Shown in pieces: positions 1 through 8,431 of a DNA stretch of 64,000 nucleotides. The stretch spans positions 1 through 64,000 of the forward strand of contig JAEWYT010000036.1 in NCBI GenBank assembly GCA_023458595.1, written 5' to 3'. Within the stretch, counting starts at the first letter, position 1, and every line of letters starts with the position of its first letter. Position numbers and translations under genes: made by a program. The notes beneath the pieces were generated by a model that did not search any database, was not told the origin of the DNA, and worked only from the letters and a program-made list of their open reading frames with translations. The DNA is from Pseudomonadota bacterium. Its GTDB lineage: Bacteria; Pseudomonadota; Alphaproteobacteria; Rhizobiales; Tepidamorphaceae.

Positions 1-55
1 GGCCCCGGGGGCGCCCGGCCGGGGGGGCGCCGCCCCCCGGGTCCGACAGGCGAAC

Positions 56-1087
56 CTACTTGCCGTAGCTCTTCATCGTCTCGGCGATGAACTCGTGGGC
101 GCCCTTGGCGTCGACGCCGGTGGCGGCGACCTCCTCGATCACCTTGGCGGTGACCGCATCGGCGATCGGCTGGTAGGCGGCCTTGTCCGCGTCCGAAGCC
201 TCGTTGATCTGGTTGCCGGGCGTGTCCAGCGACGCCTGCCGGCCCTCCTGGTCGATCTCGTCCCAGATCTTGCCCAACTCGCGGCTCAGCGGCTCGCCGA
301 ACACCTTCTCCTCGAGCGCCTTCTGGATGTCCTCGGGCAGGTTCTTGAAGGCGTTCTCGTTCATGATGAAGGCGAACGAGCCGCGATAGAAGCCGCCGGG
401 CATCTCGTAGGTGTACGGGGCGACCTCGGTGAGCTTGAAGCCCTTGCGCGATTCCATCGGCATGACGACGCCGTCCGCGGCCTTCGAGGCAAGCGTCTCG
501 TAGACCTTCGGTGCCGGCACCTGGATGCCGGTCGCACCCAGCGCGGTGCCGACGTCGCTGCCCACGCCGCCCGGAACGCGCAGCTTCAGGCCCTTGATCT
601 GATCGAGGCTGGTGACCGGGCCGGTCGTGTAGACCTGGGCGGGCCCGTGCGTGTGCAGCGCGATCAGCTTCACGCCGCGATGCTCGTCGGCGGATTTCAG
701 GAACTTCTCGTAGGCCCGCCAGTCGGCCACCGAAGCAGCCTCCGCGCTGCCCTCGTAGCCGGGCAGCTCGATCAGCTTCTGGGCCGTGAAGCGGCCGGGC
801 TGGTAGCCGTGGAAGATGATCGACAGGTCGGCGGCGCCGTCCTGCACGAGGTCGAACTGCGCCGGCGGCGGGGCGATGTTCAGCTTCAGGTCGGTGGTGA
901 CCCGGCCGTCCGTGGCTTCCTCGACCATTTTCGTGAAGGTCGGCCACATCTTCGCGTTGATGCCGTGAGTCGGGGGACTCCAGCTCGAGATCGTCAGGGT
1001 GTAGTCGGCCGCGAAGGCGACGGCGCCGGAGAGCGCCGTGGTCGCGACGAAGACGCCGGCCGCAGCCAGCCTGGAAATAACCGTCAT
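56..1087 (-). CDS. dctP: TRAP transporter solute-binding protein, DctP family
   Basis: Periplasmic binding subunit of a tripartite ATP-independent transporter, which captures an organic acid for uptake. The 343-residue length fits the family. A Sec signal peptide (about residues 1-26, ending AVAFA) is followed by the typical start YTLTISSW, and the family arginine region reads GLKLRVPGG. It is transcribed away from paaG across a 275-bp gap that carries a TetR-type palindrome. The substrate may therefore be an aromatic acid feeding the paa genes (inference). The membrane subunits DctQ and DctM would lie downstream, beyond the left edge. Positions 1-55 hold only GC-rich inverted repeats. Confidence 0.88.
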   Translation of the reverse strand: MTVISRLAAAGVFVATTALSGAVAFAADYTLTISSWSPPTHGINAKMWPTFTKMVEEATDGRVTTDLKLNIAPPPAQFDLVQDGAADLSIIFHGYQPGRFTAQKLIELPGYEGSAEAASVADWRAYEKFLKSADEHRGVKLIALHTHGPAQVYTTGPVTSLDQIKGLKLRVPGGVGSDVGTALGATGIQVPAPKVYETLASKAADGVVMPMESRKGFKLTEVAPYTYEMPGGFYRGSFAFIMNENAFKNLPEDIQKALEEKVFGEPLSRELGKIWDEIDQEGRQASLDTPGNQINEASDADKAAYQPIADAVTAKVIEEVAATGVDAKGAHEFIAETMKSYGK

Positions 1088-1228
1088 GCGTTTCCTCCCA
1101 AGTTAACGCGATTTCGGCGGGGTGTTCCGCCGATAGTTATGAAACCGCCGATCCGTGCTCGCCCGTTTTTTCCGCCGCTTCTGGCGGCGGCGCGCAGACT
1201 TCGGACCGAAGCTTCTTATCGCTTATTA

Positions 1229-1248
1229 TTGACCGACCGGTCGGTTTA
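1229..1248. promoter_or_regulatory. TetR-type operator between dctP and paaG
   Basis: A perfect 14-bp palindrome, ACCGACCGGTCGGT, occupies 1232-1245 and is flanked by TT and TT. TTGACC at 1229-1234 could also be a -35 element. Palindromes of this form are classical targets of TetR-family regulators of acyl-CoA and aromatic catabolism. The obvious candidate ligand-binding partner is the TetR gene at 4082-4678 (inference). Confidence 0.6.
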
Positions 1249-1362
1249 TGCAAGTCTGTTTCCGGCTTCAAACTTTGGTTTCGCACGCAACAATTGTCAA
1301 CACGGTGAATCCGGCGGCGACAGAACCGCAGGCGCGCCGTGATTGCAGGGAAGGGACGCGAG

Positions 1363-2157
1363 GTGGACGACTCGATAAGCGTCGAAAGACGCGACGGCTA
1401 TGCCGTCGTGACCTTGAACCGGCCTGACAAGCTCAACGCCTTCAACGACGAGATGCATGTCACGCTTCGCGCCGCGCTCGACGAGCTCGGCGCCGACGAG
1501 AGCTGCCGCGCGATCCTGCTGACCGGCGCCGGACGCGGCTTCTGCGCCGGCCAGGACCTCGGCGACCGCGACCCCGCGAAGATGGAGGGCCCGCCGGACC
1601 TCGGCGTCACCATCGAGGAATTCTACAATCCGCTCGTCCGCCGGATCCGCGCCTTGAGGAAGCCGGTCGTCTGCGCCGTCAACGGTGTCGCCGCGGGAGC
1701 CGGCGCCAACATCGCGCTGGCCTGCGACATCGTCCTGGCCGCCGAAAGCGCGAAGTTCATCCAGGCCTTCGCCCGCCTGGGCCTCGTTCCCGACGCCGGC
1801 GGCACCTGGCACCTGCCCCGCCTGCTCGGAGAGGCCCGCGCCAAGGCGCTGGCGCTGACGGCCGAACCCCTGCCCGCCGCGCGCGCCGCCGAATGGGGCC
1901 TCATCTGGAAAGCGGTGCCCGACGACAGGCTGATGCAGGAGGCGACCGCGCTCGTGGAAACCTTCGCCAAGGGCCCGACCGTCGGCTACGCCCTGACCAA
2001 GCAGGCGATCCAGGAGGCATCGACGAACGGCCTGGACGCCCATCTCGACCTCGAGCGCGACCTGCAGCGCGCGGCCGGCCGCACGCCGGACTATGCCGAA
2101 GGCGTCGCCGCCTTCCTCGAGAAACGTCCGGCGAACTTCACGGGGCGCGGCAAATGA
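1363..2157 (+). CDS. paaG: PaaG, ring-1,2-epoxyphenylacetyl-CoA isomerase
   Basis: Crotonase-fold enzyme that isomerises the ring epoxide of phenylacetyl-CoA to the oxepin-CoA. The PaaG hallmark GRGFCAGQDLGDR (oxyanion-hole region), the VAAGAGANIALACD segment and LVPDAGGTWHLPR are all visible, and the C-terminus ANFTGRGK is typical. The frame is open from a GTG at 1339. I prefer GTG 1363 because an AGGGA-type ribosome site sits just before it, giving about 264 residues, the usual length. Its stop overlaps the paaI start. Confidence 0.9.
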   Translation: MDDSISVERRDGYAVVTLNRPDKLNAFNDEMHVTLRAALDELGADESCRAILLTGAGRGFCAGQDLGDRDPAKMEGPPDLGVTIEEFYNPLVRRIRALRKPVVCAVNGVAAGAGANIALACDIVLAAESAKFIQAFARLGLVPDAGGTWHLPRLLGEARAKALALTAEPLPAARAAEWGLIWKAVPDDRLMQEATALVETFAKGPTVGYALTKQAIQEASTNGLDAHLDLERDLQRAAGRTPDYAEGVAAFLEKRPANFTGRGK

Positions 2158-2618
2158 ACGGGACGCCGCAAGCGGGCATGACGCCCGAGGAGAGAGCCCG
2201 GCGGAGCGCCGAGGCGATGTGGGCGAACGACGACGCCTCCAAATGGCTCGGCATGTCGCTCGAAGAGGTCGGGCCGGGCCGGGCGCGGCTTTCCTTCAAG
2301 GTCGAGAAGCACCACACCAACGGCCACGACATCTGCCACGGCGGCTACATCTTCACGCTCGCCGATTCCGCCTTCGCCTTCGCCTGCAACAGCTACAACC
2401 AGCGCGCCGTCGCCCAGCACAACACGATCAGCTTCCTGGCGCCGGGCAGGCTCGGCGACACGCTGACCGCCGTCGCCCGCGAAGTGACGGTGGCCGGACG
2501 CTCCGGCGTCTACGACGTCACCGTCGAGAACCGGGACGGCACGCTGCTCGCCGTCTTCCGCGGCTGCTCGCGGACGATCGGCGGCAGCCATTTCGACGAG
2601 GGTCACGAGAATGCGTGA
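2154..2618 (+). CDS. paaI: PaaI, acyl-CoA thioesterase (hotdog fold)
   Basis: Hotdog-fold thioesterase that releases CoA trapped in dead-end intermediates of phenylacetate breakdown. The protein has 154 residues, with the family signature GHDICHGGYIFTLADSAFAFACN, in which the aspartate is catalytic in homologues. The ATG overlaps the paaG stop (ATGA), showing translational coupling. A 145-bp gap with a degenerate intergenic repeat separates it from paaK. Confidence 0.9.
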   Translation: MNGTPQAGMTPEERARRSAEAMWANDDASKWLGMSLEEVGPGRARLSFKVEKHHTNGHDICHGGYIFTLADSAFAFACNSYNQRAVAQHNTISFLAPGRLGDTLTAVAREVTVAGRSGVYDVTVENRDGTLLAVFRGCSRTIGGSHFDEGHENA

Positions 2619-2639
2619 CGGAACCCGCGACCGGGCGGG

Positions 2640-2745
2640 ATTCAAGCCATGATCCGCCTGCTTCTCCACCCGCTCGTTGTCGCCTTCGCGGGAGTGAGCG
2701 GAGCAAGGGGCGAGGCTGCCGGACAAACAACAACATTCGATACCC
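2640..2745. repeat. Degenerate intergenic repeat, copy 1
   Basis: The minus strand here contains CTCCGCTCACTCCCGCG followed by a purine-rich arm. A related block, in the opposite orientation, occurs in the paaA-paaB gap at 7175-7300. The copies share the CCGCTCACTCCCGCG core and diverge outside it, as expected for old REP-like elements. No open reading frame with coding character is present. Confidence 0.4.
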
Positions 2746-2763
2746 CCTAGCGGGAGGAACGCC

Positions 2764-4074
2764 ATGAGAGACCTCACTCCGAAGAAATCGGATCTCGACC
2801 CGATCGAAATCGCCTCGCGCGACGAGATCGCGGCCCTGCAGCTTCAGCGCATGAAGTGGTCGCTCAAGCACGCCTACGACAACGTGCCCTTCTACAGGGC
2901 CTCGTTCGACAGGGCCGGCGTCCGTCCGGACGACCTGAAGCAGCTTTCCGACCTGGCGAAGTTCCCCTTCACCGACAAGAGCGACCTTCGGGACAACTAT
3001 CCCTTCGGCATGTTCGCGGTGCCCCGCGAGAAGGTGTGCCGGATCCACGCCTCTTCCGGCACGACCGGCAAGCCGACCGTCGTCGGCTACACGGCAAGCG
3101 ACATCGACATGTGGGCGGGGCTCGTCGCCCGCTCGATGCGCGCCGCGGGTACACGGCCAGGCGACATCGTCCATGTCGCCTACGGCTACGGCCTGTTCAC
3201 CGGCGGTCTCGGCGCCCACTACGGCGCCGAGAAGCTCGGCTGCACGGTGGTGCCGGTCTCCGGCGGCATGACCGAGCGCCAGATCACGCTCATCGAGGAC
3301 TTCCGGCCGACTACCATCATGGTGACGCCGTCCTACATGCTGGCGATCCTCGACGAGTACAGGAAGGCCGGCCTCGACCCCGCCGGGAGCCCGCTCGAGG
3401 TCGGCATCTTCGGCGCCGAGCCGTGGACCAACTCGATGCGCTCCGAGATCGAGGCGGCCTTCGACATGCACGCCGTCGACATCTACGGCCTCTCCGAGGT
3501 GATGGGACCCGGCGTCGCCAACGAATGCGTCGAGACCAAGGACGGCCTGCACATCTGGGAGGACCATTTCTATCCCGAGATCATCGATCCGGCGACGGGC
3601 GAGCCGGTCGCCGACGGCGAGCAGGGCGAGCTGGTCTTCACCACGCTCACCAAGGAAGCCCTGCCGATCATCCGCTACCGCACCCGCGACCTGACCCGCC
3701 TGCTGCCGGGCACGGCGCGCTCGATGCGGCGCATGGAGAAGATCACCGGCCGCTCCGACGACATGATCATCCTGCGCGGCGTCAACGTCTTCCCGACCCA
3801 GATCGAGGAGCAGATCCTCAAGGTGCCGGGGCTGACGCCGCACTTCCAGATCGAGCTGACCAAGGACGGCCGCATGGACAGGATGACCGTTCACGTCGAG
3901 GCCGCCCCCGGCGCGGCTTCGGCCGAAGCCAAGGCCGCGAGCGCCCGCGAGGTCGTCCACCACGTCAAGTCCGTGGTCGGCGTGTCCGTCTCCGTCGACG
4001 TCACCGATCCCGGCGGCGTTGCCCGCAGCCAGGGCAAGGCCGTCCGCGTCGTCGACAACCGGCCCAAGGAGTAG
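2764..4074 (+). CDS. paaK: PaaK, phenylacetate-CoA ligase
   Basis: AMP-forming ligase that activates phenylacetate to phenylacetyl-CoA, the first committed step. The 436-residue length is standard. The P-loop-like A3 motif reads HASSGTTGKPTVVGYT (about residue 97 on), the adenylation core has YGLSEVMGPG, and the C-terminal AMP-binding domain carries GRSDDMIILRGVNVFPTQIE. The start is supported by GGGAGGAAC six to ten bases upstream. The TetR gene begins 7 bp after its stop. Confidence 0.93.
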   Translation: MRDLTPKKSDLDPIEIASRDEIAALQLQRMKWSLKHAYDNVPFYRASFDRAGVRPDDLKQLSDLAKFPFTDKSDLRDNYPFGMFAVPREKVCRIHASSGTTGKPTVVGYTASDIDMWAGLVARSMRAAGTRPGDIVHVAYGYGLFTGGLGAHYGAEKLGCTVVPVSGGMTERQITLIEDFRPTTIMVTPSYMLAILDEYRKAGLDPAGSPLEVGIFGAEPWTNSMRSEIEAAFDMHAVDIYGLSEVMGPGVANECVETKDGLHIWEDHFYPEIIDPATGEPVADGEQGELVFTTLTKEALPIIRYRTRDLTRLLPGTARSMRRMEKITGRSDDMIILRGVNVFPTQIEEQILKVPGLTPHFQIELTKDGRMDRMTVHVEAAPGAASAEAKAASAREVVHHVKSVVGVSVSVDVTDPGGVARSQGKAVRVVDNRPKE

Positions 4075-4081
4075 CCGACCG

Positions 4082-4678
4082 GTGGCCCGGACCCGCGCCA
4101 AGGATCACGACGCCAAGCGCGCCGAGATCATGAACGTGGCCGCCCGCACCTTCGCGGACGCCGGCTATCACGGCGCCTCGATGAGCGCGCTGGCGCGCGA
4201 GTGCGGCGTCTCCAAGGCGCTGATCTACCATTACTATTCCAGCAAGGAAGCACTGCTCTTCGACATCATCGAAAGCCATCTCGCCGATCTCATCGAAGCG
4301 GTGGAGGCCGTCGACGATCCGGCCGTCGAGCCGAGGGAGCGGCTCGGCCTGCTCGTCGCCGCCCTGCTCGACGCCTATCGCGACGCCGACGCCGAGCACA
4401 AGGTGCAGATCAACGCCATGTCGGCGCTACCGCCGGAAGATCAGGGCAAGCTGCGGGAGCTGGAGCGCCGGCTGGTGACGATCTTCTCCGAGCCGATCCG
4501 CGCCCTCAATCCGGACCTGTTCGACGGCAAGCCCTTCCTCAAGCCCGTCACCATGTCCCTGTTCGGCATGCTCAACTGGGCCTTCATGTGGTTTCGCGAC
4601 AAGGGTCCGGTCACGCGCGCCGAATACGCGCGGATCGCGACCGACCTGCTGGTCAGCGGCGTTCGGTCGCTGAGCTGA
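4082..4678 (+). CDS. TetR-family regulator of the paa cluster
   Basis: 198-residue repressor with an N-terminal helix-turn-helix (about residues 10-55: TFADAGYHGASMSALARECGVSKALIYHYYSSKEAL) and a C-terminal ligand domain. I chose GTG 4082, 7 bp after paaK. The longer frame from 4019 would run inside paaK. Such TetR genes in paa operons (often called paaR) usually respond to phenylacetyl-CoA or related thioesters; that ligand is inference. The likely operator is the palindrome at 1232-1245. Confidence 0.85.
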   Translation: MARTRAKDHDAKRAEIMNVAARTFADAGYHGASMSALARECGVSKALIYHYYSSKEALLFDIIESHLADLIEAVEAVDDPAVEPRERLGLLVAALLDAYRDADAEHKVQINAMSALPPEDQGKLRELERRLVTIFSEPIRALNPDLFDGKPFLKPVTMSLFGMLNWAFMWFRDKGPVTRAEYARIATDLLVSGVRSLS

Positions 4679-4718
4679 CCGGCTTGCCAACCCGGCGCCC
4701 GTCGCGGCAAATGGGGTG

Positions 4719-5624
4719 ATGAACGACCTGACGAGACCGGCCGGCGAGCCGGCGACACGCGCCCTCGACGCGCTTATCGAGCGGTTTCATTCCGGCGAGC
4801 GCCTGCGGGTCTGGTCCTTCGTCATCACCGTCTTCGGCGACGCGATCGTGCCGCGCGGCGGCATGGTCGGCATGGCGGCTCTGCAGGAGCTGACCGACCG
4901 CATGCGCATCGCGCCGGGCGCGCTCAGGGCCGCCTTGTCACGGCTGGCGAAGGACGGCTGGGTCGAGCGCCATCGTCACGGCCGCAAGAGCTACTACCGC
5001 CTCGCCCCCGACAGCGCGGCGACGTTTGCCCGCGCCGCGAAGCGCATCTATGCCGCCGGCCCGCCCGACTGGGACGGCGGCTGGACCGTGGCCGTCGCGC
5101 CCGAGGAAACGGCATCCGAACGCGACGAGCGCACGGCGCAACTCAATGACCGGGGCTTCGTGCGCCTGTCGAACGGCCTCTTCGTCCGCCCGGTGACCGG
5201 CGGCACCGAACAGCTTTCCGACATGGACGATCTGTTCGTGCTCGAGGCGAGCGCCTCCTCGGTGCCGGACTGGGTTCTCCGCGCGTGCTCCGACGAGGCG
5301 ACCGACATCGCCTATTCCGTGCTCAACGCGACCATTGCGCCCCTCGACGACATGCTTACCGAGGACGGAGCACTGTCGCCGCTCGATGCGATGGTCGCGC
5401 GCGCGCTGCTGATCCACGAATGGCGCCGCGTGCTCCTGCGCGACGCCGATCTTCCAGCCGCGCTGCGCCCGGCCGACTGGTCGGGCGAGGACGCCCGCGC
5501 CCTGGTCGCGAGCCTCTACGGGCGCCTGCTCGGGCCGAGCGAGCGCTGGCTCGACACCTGCGACGGCCGTCCGGACGGCACCCTGCCTGCGCCGGACCGC
5601 GATCTGCGCAGCCGCTTCAGCTAG
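4719..5624 (+). CDS. paaX: PaaX, phenylacetic acid degradation repressor
   Basis: PaaX family regulator of about 301 residues, with an N-terminal winged helix (about residues 55-100, ending DGWVERHRHGRKSYYRL) and the PaaX central and C-terminal domains. In the known family, phenylacetyl-CoA releases it from DNA. GTG 4716 is also possible, but ATG 4719 fits a short GGGG ribosome site. It is the last gene of the forward operon and converges with the thioesterase gene 9 bp downstream. The cluster thus encodes both a TetR and a PaaX regulator. Confidence 0.87.
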   Translation: MNDLTRPAGEPATRALDALIERFHSGERLRVWSFVITVFGDAIVPRGGMVGMAALQELTDRMRIAPGALRAALSRLAKDGWVERHRHGRKSYYRLAPDSAATFARAAKRIYAAGPPDWDGGWTVAVAPEETASERDERTAQLNDRGFVRLSNGLFVRPVTGGTEQLSDMDDLFVLEASASSVPDWVLRACSDEATDIAYSVLNATIAPLDDMLTEDGALSPLDAMVARALLIHEWRRVLLRDADLPAALRPADWSGEDARALVASLYGRLLGPSERWLDTCDGRPDGTLPAPDRDLRSRFS

Positions 5625-5633
5625 GAAAGCCGC

Positions 5634-6074
5634 TCAGTCCTCGAGATACGCGAAGGCGCAGGTGGTGCTGGCGCCGATCTTCCCGTTCGGCCCGCGGAAC
5701 TCGACCCGCGTCACCGCCATGCGCCGGCCGTTCGACAGGACGTCGACGCGGATCTCCACGGCGTCGCCGATCATCGGCCGCATGAAATGCACGGTCATGT
5801 CGACGGTCGTGCAGTCGCGGAAGCGGCCGTTCAGACCCGACAGCGCCACGACCGAGGCCGTGTCGGCCGCAGCCGCGACCGCCTGACCGCAGACTACGCC
5901 CCCGCCCGTGTCGCCACCGCGGGCGATCTGCTCGCCGGCCGGCAGCCGGAACAAGCCGCCCTGCCCGTCCAGCCCGACGACCTCGATGCCGAGAGACTGC
6001 ACCCACGGCGCGAACACTTTCCCAAGCAGCGCCTGTCCTTCGGCGACGCCGAACGCCTGCCCCGTCTCAGCCAT
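5634..6074 (-). CDS. PaaI-family hotdog thioesterase (second copy)
   Basis: 146-residue single hotdog domain with the GGGVVCGQAVAAAADT segment in place of the HGG-type helix and TTVDMTVHFMRP in the strand that follows. It is a second acyl-CoA thioesterase in the cluster, distinct from PaaI at 2154. It is divergent from paaA across 93 bp, so both probably share the inverted-repeat control region at 6094-6140. Its substrate is not visible from sequence. Confidence 0.75.
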   Translation of the reverse strand: MAETGQAFGVAEGQALLGKVFAPWVQSLGIEVVGLDGQGGLFRLPAGEQIARGGDTGGGVVCGQAVAAAADTASVVALSGLNGRFRDCTTVDMTVHFMRPMIGDAVEIRVDVLSNGRRMAVTRVEFRGPNGKIGASTTCAFAYLED

Positions 6075-6093
6075 GTACCGGCTCCCTCTCGCG

Positions 6094-6145
6094 AATATGT
6101 TACGAAGTCATAGTTGCTTCTTGAGTTTTTGTAACATATTATAAT
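6094..6145. promoter_or_regulatory. paaA promoter flanked by a perfect inverted repeat
   Basis: AATATGTTAC at 6094-6103 and GTAACATATT at 6131-6140 form a perfect 10-bp inverted repeat, with centres 37 bp apart. The second arm runs directly into TATAAT at 6140-6145, a consensus -10 for paaA (ATG 6168). A GGAGG ribosome site follows near 6158-6162. The -35 is poor. Arms spaced this way suggest a regulator bound at two half-sites on one DNA face, with PaaX or the TetR protein as candidates (inference). Confidence 0.55.
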
Positions 6146-6167
6146 TCCAATCTACACGGAGGCTATC

Positions 6168-7163
6168 ATGTACGCCCAGGGACTGATCGGCGCCGATGGC
6201 GAGACCAAGGAAACCGGGGAGTTTCTCGCCGCCTTCCAGGAGCGCATCGACGCCGAGGAGAAGATCGAGCCGAACGATCCGATGCCCGAGGGCTATCGCA
6301 GGACCCTCGTTCGCCAGATCGGCCAGCACGCCCATTCCGAGATCGTCGGCATGCTTCCGGAGGGCAACTGGATCACCCGCGCCCCGAGCCTGCGCCGCAA
6401 GGCGGCCCTGCTCGCCAAGGTGCAGGACGAAGGCGGCCACGGCCTCTATCTCTACGCCGCCGCCGAGACGCTCGGCGTCAGCCGCGAGCAGATGACCGAG
6501 GAACTGCTGGCGGGCAAGGCCAAGTATTCCTCGATCTTCAACTACCCGACCCCGACCTGGGCCGACATCGGAACGATCGGCTGGCTCGTCGACGGCGCCG
6601 CGATCATGAACCAGATCGCGCTCTGCCGCTGCTCCTACGGGCCCTATGCCCGCGCCATGATCCGCATATGCAAGGAAGAGAGCTTCCACCAGCGCCAGGG
6701 CTACGAGATCGTCATGACGCTCGCCAAGGGTTCGCCCGAACAGAAGCAGATGGCGCAGGATTCGCTGAACCGCTGGTGGTGGCCGTCGCTGATGATGTTC
6801 GGCCCCTCCGACCGCGACAGCGTCCATTCCGAGCAGTCGATGACCTGGAAGATCAAGCGCTTCTCCAACGACGAGCTGCGCGACAAGTTCATCAACGCGA
6901 CCGTGCCGCAGGCCGAGTATCTGGGCCTCGCCGTTCCCGACCCGGACCTGAAGTGGAACGAGGAAAAGGGCGGCTACGACCACGGCGAGATCGACTGGGA
7001 CGAGTTCTGGCGCGTCGTGAAGGGCCACGGGAAGATGAACCGCGACCGCATCGCCGCCCGCCAGAAGGCCTGGGACGACGGCGCCTGGGTGCGCGACGCC
7101 GCCCTTGCCTATGCCGAGAAGCGCCGCAACCGGCAGGAAGCCGCAAGGCACGCCGCGGAGTAA
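6168..7163 (+). CDS. paaA: PaaA, phenylacetyl-CoA epoxidase catalytic subunit
   Basis: Diiron oxygenase subunit of the 1,2-phenylacetyl-CoA epoxidase. The 331 residues match the family, with helices supplying E/H ligands in DEGGHGLYLYAAAETLG and KEESFHQRQGYEI. It works with PaaC, PaaB and the reductase PaaE, all encoded next in order. A GGAGG ribosome site sits 6 bases before ATG 6168. Confidence 0.95.
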   Translation: MYAQGLIGADGETKETGEFLAAFQERIDAEEKIEPNDPMPEGYRRTLVRQIGQHAHSEIVGMLPEGNWITRAPSLRRKAALLAKVQDEGGHGLYLYAAAETLGVSREQMTEELLAGKAKYSSIFNYPTPTWADIGTIGWLVDGAAIMNQIALCRCSYGPYARAMIRICKEESFHQRQGYEIVMTLAKGSPEQKQMAQDSLNRWWWPSLMMFGPSDRDSVHSEQSMTWKIKRFSNDELRDKFINATVPQAEYLGLAVPDPDLKWNEEKGGYDHGEIDWDEFWRVVKGHGKMNRDRIAARQKAWDDGAWVRDAALAYAEKRRNRQEAARHAAE

Positions 7164-7386
7164 GGCCAACAGCGTTCCGCTCACTCCCGCGCAGGCGGGA
7201 GCGCTGGGCGACACGGCAGAGCCCGAACGAGCCGCTCTGGATTCCCGCCGGAGTTTATCCTCGGACCGGCCAAAGGCCGGATCCGGGGGCGGGAACGAGC
7301 GGAGAGAGATGAGAGACCGGGCCGAACAACGGCCACCTCGAATGGACCAAAGGAAAACCGCCATACGGCGGTCGGAGGAGAAGCCG
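7164..7386. repeat. paaA-paaB spacer with REP-like inverted repeats, copy 2
   Basis: This 223-bp gap is unusually long for a paa operon. It contains CTCCCGCGCAGGCGGGAG, which folds as a tight hairpin, and a second weaker stem around GGCCAAAGGCC (7268-7278). The CCGCTCACTCCCGCG core is shared with 2640-2745. No convincing gene is present. A hairpin here could stabilise paaA mRNA or attenuate the downstream genes (inference). Confidence 0.45.
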
Positions 7387-7671
7387 ATGAGCAACGAAAT
7401 GCCGCTTTGGGAGGTCTTCATCCGCCCCCGCAATGGCCTGGCCCACCGCCATTGCGGATCGGTCCACGCCGCCGACGAGGTGATGGCGCTGCAGGCCGCC
7501 CGCGACGTCTACACCCGCCGTGGCGAGGGCCTGTCGATCTGGGTCGTGAAGTCCGATCAGATCACCGCCTCCGACCCGCAGTCGAAGGACGAGTTCTTCG
7601 AGCCGACCGCCTCGAAGGTCTACCGCCACCCGACCTTCTACGAGATCCCCGAGGAAGTGGGGAACATGTAA
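7387..7671 (+). CDS. paaB: PaaB, phenylacetyl-CoA epoxidase subunit
   Basis: Small structural subunit of the epoxidase, 94 residues, starting MSNEMPLWEVFIRPRNGLAHR and including HCGSVHAADEVMALQAARDVYTRR, both diagnostic. ATG 7387 is preceded by GGAGGAGAAGCCG. The longer frame upstream (from 7105) has no coding character. Its TAA shares an A with the ATG of paaC. Confidence 0.94.
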   Translation: MSNEMPLWEVFIRPRNGLAHRHCGSVHAADEVMALQAARDVYTRRGEGLSIWVVKSDQITASDPQSKDEFFEPTASKVYRHPTFYEIPEEVGNM

Positions 7672-8429
7672 TGGACACCCGCGACGCCCTGATCGAGCAG
7701 CTTCTGCGGCTCGGCGACGACTGCCTGGTGCTCGGCCATCGGGTGAGCGAATGGTGCGGCCACGCGCCTCTCCTCGAAGAGGACATGGCGATGCCGAACA
7801 TGGCCCTCGACCTGATCGGCCAGGCCCGCTCGCTCTACACATACGCCGGCGAGATCGAGGGCAAGGGCCGCGGCGAGGACGACCTCGCCTATCTGCGCAC
7901 CGACCGCGAGTACCGCAACCTGCTGCTGGTCGAGCGGCCGAACGGCGACTTCGCCCATACGGTGCTGCGCCAGCTCTACTACGCGGCCTTCATGGAGCCC
8001 TACTGGCGCGAGACGGCGAAATCAGCCGACGTGACGCTCGCCGGCATCGCCGGCAAGGCGGTCAAGGAGCTCGCCTACCACGTCCGCCATTCCGGCGAAT
8101 GGGTGATCCGTCTCGGCGACGGCACGGCCGAGAGCGCAAGGCGCATGGCCGCCGCAGTCGACGAGCTGACCGAATACACCGACGAGATGTTTCAGACCGA
8201 CGCGGTCACCGACATGCTCGCCGAGGCTGGCATCTGCCCGGACCCGGCATCGCTGCGCCCGGAATGGGAGCGCACGATCGACGCGATCTTCGCCGACGCG
8301 AACCTGAAGCGGCCCGAGATAGAGTACCCGCAGATCGGCGGCCGCACGGGCATGCACGGCGAGGAGCTCGGCCATCTCCTGTCCGACTTGCAGTACATGC
8401 AGCGCACCTATCCGGGCCTGACCTGGTAG
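7671..8429 (+). CDS. paaC: PaaC, phenylacetyl-CoA epoxidase structural subunit
   Basis: 252-residue ferritin-like partner of PaaA. It resembles PaaA in fold but lacks a functional metal site in the known family. Characteristic segments are DDCLVLGHRVSEWCGHAP and ELAYHVRHSGEWVIRLGDGT. It starts within the paaB stop codon (TAATG) and ends 2 bp before paaD, so the genes are tightly coupled. Confidence 0.94.
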   Translation: MDTRDALIEQLLRLGDDCLVLGHRVSEWCGHAPLLEEDMAMPNMALDLIGQARSLYTYAGEIEGKGRGEDDLAYLRTDREYRNLLLVERPNGDFAHTVLRQLYYAAFMEPYWRETAKSADVTLAGIAGKAVKELAYHVRHSGEWVIRLGDGTAESARRMAAAVDELTEYTDEMFQTDAVTDMLAEAGICPDPASLRPEWERTIDAIFADANLKRPEIEYPQIGGRTGMHGEELGHLLSDLQYMQRTYPGLTW

Positions 8430-8431
8430 CC

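Noticed and set aside
95..1342. Long open frame antisense to dctP, and similar antisense frames in the GC-rich flanks (for example 2518-4101, 6108-7433, 8925-10097, 51210-53885 and 53902-55287)
   Set aside because: High-GC coding regions produce long open frames on the opposite strand. Each of these mirrors a confidently identified gene and has no family signature of its own.
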